From assembly GCA_020425885.1 (NCBI GenBank), contig JAGQRA010000322.1, positions 1 to 6,986 on the forward strand: a stretch of 6,986 nt of DNA, written 5' to 3'. Under the pieces are notes generated by a model. That model was not told the origin of the DNA. It did no database searches and was given only the letters and a program-made list of their open reading frames with translations. The position numbers and the translations under genes are program-made. Below are positions 5,970 to 6,986 of the stretch, piece after piece (the first letter of the stretch is position 1; each line of letters starts with the position of its first letter). The DNA is from Planctomycetota bacterium. Lineage in GTDB: Bacteria; Planctomycetota; UBA1135; UBA2386.

Positions 5970-6319
5970 CGTGGTGCGTTCTCCAGGAATCGGTCGATCA
6001 GGGCGTCGCGCTCGTCGCGCGGGAAGGCCCGAGCGAAGGCGGCGAGGATGGGGTCTTCGAGTTCGACGAGGTCGAACAGCGTCTGCACGGCGGATTGGCC
6101 GAAGACGCGCGTCGCGCACATGATCACGTACGCGTTGAAGTTCCATTCGAGGTCGTCGCCGTCCTCGATGGCTTGCAGGGCGGTACGCACGCGGTGCTCG
6201 TACTCGCGGCACACGCGGCGGAACCCGGCGCGGATGGACGCAGGACCGCGGCGACCGGGATCGCGCAGCGCGCGTTCCAGGCCCACCATTCGGTCGACGG
6301 GTCGAGCGTCGGACCTCAC
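5966..6319 (-). CDS. hypothetical protein, 117 residues
   Basis: Unrecognised. The proposed start is GTG at 6319, sharing GTGA with the stop of the 95-residue gene, and GGGGGA lies about 8 bases upstream. An internal ATG (residue 11, at 6289) has no such support. The N-terminal 40 residues are very basic (many Arg). The middle has IEDGDDLEWNFNAYVIMCATR (51-71), which is mildly hydrophobic but too short and polar for a clear membrane segment. The C-terminus is acidic and helical (LFDLVELEDPILAAFARAF, 81-99, then DERDALIDRFLENAPR, 102-117). The arrangement of a basic head and helical acidic tail suggests a small soluble, possibly nucleic-acid-binding or oligomerising protein; this is only an inference. 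It is translationally coupled on both sides by 4-base overlaps. Confidence 0.72.
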   Translation of the reverse strand: MRSDARPVDRMVGLERALRDPGRRGPASIRAGFRRVCREYEHRVRTALQAIEDGDDLEWNFNAYVIMCATRVFGQSAVQTLFDLVELEDPILAAFARAFPRDERDALIDRFLENAPR

Positions 6320-6603
6320 AGCGCGGTCCCCCAGGCGACCAAGGCAAGGTCGGCGAACCAGCGGTCGCCCGTGGCGATGAAGTGCGCGATCTGCTCGCCC
6401 GTCGTGCGACCGTGCAGCGTGGCGTTGCCCACGATGTAGCGCAGCAGGGCGCCGCGCTGGTCGGCGTGTGGGTTGTCGAGCGCGACTTCGGCATCGACGC
6501 GTAGCAGCCCGAGTTCGACTTCGGTCGCCTCGGCGATCACCGCGTGCTCGGCGCTGGTTCGCGCCGCGGCGCGCGCGTGCAGGATGGTTTCGATGGGGTT
6601 CAT
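6316..6603 (-). CDS. hypothetical protein, 95 residues
   Basis: Unrecognised. The ATG at 6603 is preferred. An upstream ATG at 6717 in the same frame would add 38 low-complexity Ser/Pro/Thr/Arg residues and overlap the preceding coding region by about 40 bases. The N-terminal half is a long Ala/Glu-rich helix (residues 3-42, with ETILHARAAARTSAEHAVIA at 5-24). GALLRYIVGNATLHGRTTGEQ (49-69) and IAHFIATGDRWFADLALVAW (70-89) form a mildly hydrophobic C-terminal half. No Shine-Dalgarno is evident, but a long stem-loop lies 20 bases upstream and may influence translation. It shares GTGA with the next gene, so it leads the coupled trio. Function cannot be inferred. Confidence 0.7.
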   Translation of the reverse strand: MNPIETILHARAAARTSAEHAVIAEATEVELGLLRVDAEVALDNPHADQRGALLRYIVGNATLHGRTTGEQIAHFIATGDRWFADLALVAWGTAL

Positions 6604-6623
6604 GTCGTCGTGTGGTGGAAGGT

Positions 6624-6670
6624 GCGCACCCAGCCGGCCCGCTGACGCGGTGCTTGCCCGGCGGGTGCGC
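6624..6670. repeat. long interrupted inverted repeat between two minus-strand genes
   Basis: GCGCACCC (6624-6631) pairs with GGGTGCGC (6663-6670). After a bulged A, GCCGG (6633-6637) pairs with CCGGC (6658-6662). Inside, CCGC (6639-6642) pairs with GCGG (6647-6650) around TGAC. The 13-bp outer stem begins 6 bases after the stop of the partial gene and ends 20 bases before the 95-residue gene's ATG. No T-tract follows on either strand, so it is not a classic terminator. An mRNA-stabilising or processing element is possible. Confidence 0.5.
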
Positions 6671-6676
6671 GATGTG

Positions 6677-6986
6677 TCAGTCGATGGACTCGGTGAGCGG
6701 TCGGGCGTGGGCGGCAAGGCGGCGGTCGGCGCCGATCAGCTGCGCGAACCGCGGGGCGCCGGCGTGCAGGGCCTGAAGCACCTGACGATCGGCGGTGACC
6801 GGGCGGCTGCGGCCGGTGGCCTTCCGCTGCTGCGCCTGCCGAGCGATGGCGGCGTCCTGGTAGCGGCCGACGGCGGCTTCGATCGCCGCGAACAGGCCGT
6901 CGATCTCGCCGGCCGCGGTTCGCTGTTCCTGCGCCAGCCGGGCGTCCTCGGCGACGGCGGCTTGACGGTCGCGTTCCTGGCGCTCG
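6677..6986 (-). CDS. C-terminal part of a coiled-coil-like hypothetical protein (runs off right edge)
   Basis: Reading the minus strand from the right edge, one frame stays open for 103 codons to a TGA at 6677-6679. The visible part has no chosen start, so the gene begins outside the window. The first about 30 residues are charged and repetitive (ERQERDRQAAVAEDARLAQE), typical of a coiled coil. EIDGLFAAIEAAVGRYQDAA follows, then a basic Gln-rich stretch (IARQAQQRKATGRSRP), and a final helical part (DRQVLQALHAGAPRFAQLIG, then ADRRLAAHARPLTESID). The other frames give the Gly/Pro/Arg-rich noise usual in this DNA. No family is recognised. It lies upstream of the 95-residue gene by 73 bases in the same direction and is probably in the same transcription unit. 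Confidence 0.65.
   Translation of the reverse strand, partial: ERQERDRQAAVAEDARLAQEQRTAAGEIDGLFAAIEAAVGRYQDAAIARQAQQRKATGRSRPVTADRQVLQALHAGAPRFAQLIGADRRLAAHARPLTESID

Noticed and set aside
5394..6380. Plus-strand frame of 328 codons
   Set aside because: It lies opposite three minus-strand genes joined by start/stop overlaps; it has no plausible start signal and a shadow-like composition.
6604..6717. Upstream ATG at 6717 for the 95-residue gene
   Set aside because: It would add a low-complexity Ser/Thr/Pro/Arg leader and overlap the partial upstream coding region; ATG at 6603 is more sensible.
1..6986. CRISPR array, tRNA, rRNA, IS or integrase attachment repeats
   Set aside because: No regularly spaced direct repeats, tRNA-like cloverleaf, transposase motifs or paired terminal repeats were seen by eye.

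Overview
This is a GC-rich bacterial segment, roughly 62-73% GC in the stretches I counted by hand, with tightly packed genes. The organism cannot be named from this window. The GC content, the scarcity of clean Shine-Dalgarno sites and a PDWWDD-type regulator fragment would fit a Gemmata-like planctomycete, but that is only an impression. No rRNA, tRNA, transposase, integrase or CRISPR array is visible.

Left two thirds (1-4561): a three-gene module. A DUF5131 (phage Gp37/Gp68-type, 'three-Cys-motif') protein at 150-920 overlaps by 4 bases (ATGA) a three-Cys-motif partner protein, TcmP, at 917-2023. This is the partnership that gave TcmP its name. Converging on them, with only 12 bases between the stop codons, is an 841-residue superfamily 2 helicase (4561-2036). 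It has complete Walker motifs and a C-terminal PD-(D/E)XK nuclease signature. A putative metal/Fe-S enzyme, a Rossmann methyltransferase-like partner and a helicase-nuclease side by side look like an accessory, possibly anti-phage or DNA-modification, locus. No activity can be proven from sequence.

Middle (4562-5543): a short divergent intergenic region, an unrecognised 103-residue acidic protein on the plus strand with a terminator-like hairpin behind it, and on the minus strand a 66-residue stub resembling the N-terminus of PDWWDD-type regulatory proteins. Next comes about 250 bases dense in inverted repeats, including two tandem intrinsic-terminator-like hairpins reading minus.

Right (5544-6986): a minus-strand operon of small, helix-rich, unrecognised proteins. 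It contains a partial coiled-coil-like C-terminus running in from the right edge, then products of 95, 117 and 141 residues, the last three joined by 4-base start/stop overlaps. A long inverted repeat lies between the partial gene and the 95-residue gene. The operon is GC-richer than the helicase gene and ends at the tandem terminators. It looks phage-like or element-like in style, but no member is recognisable.
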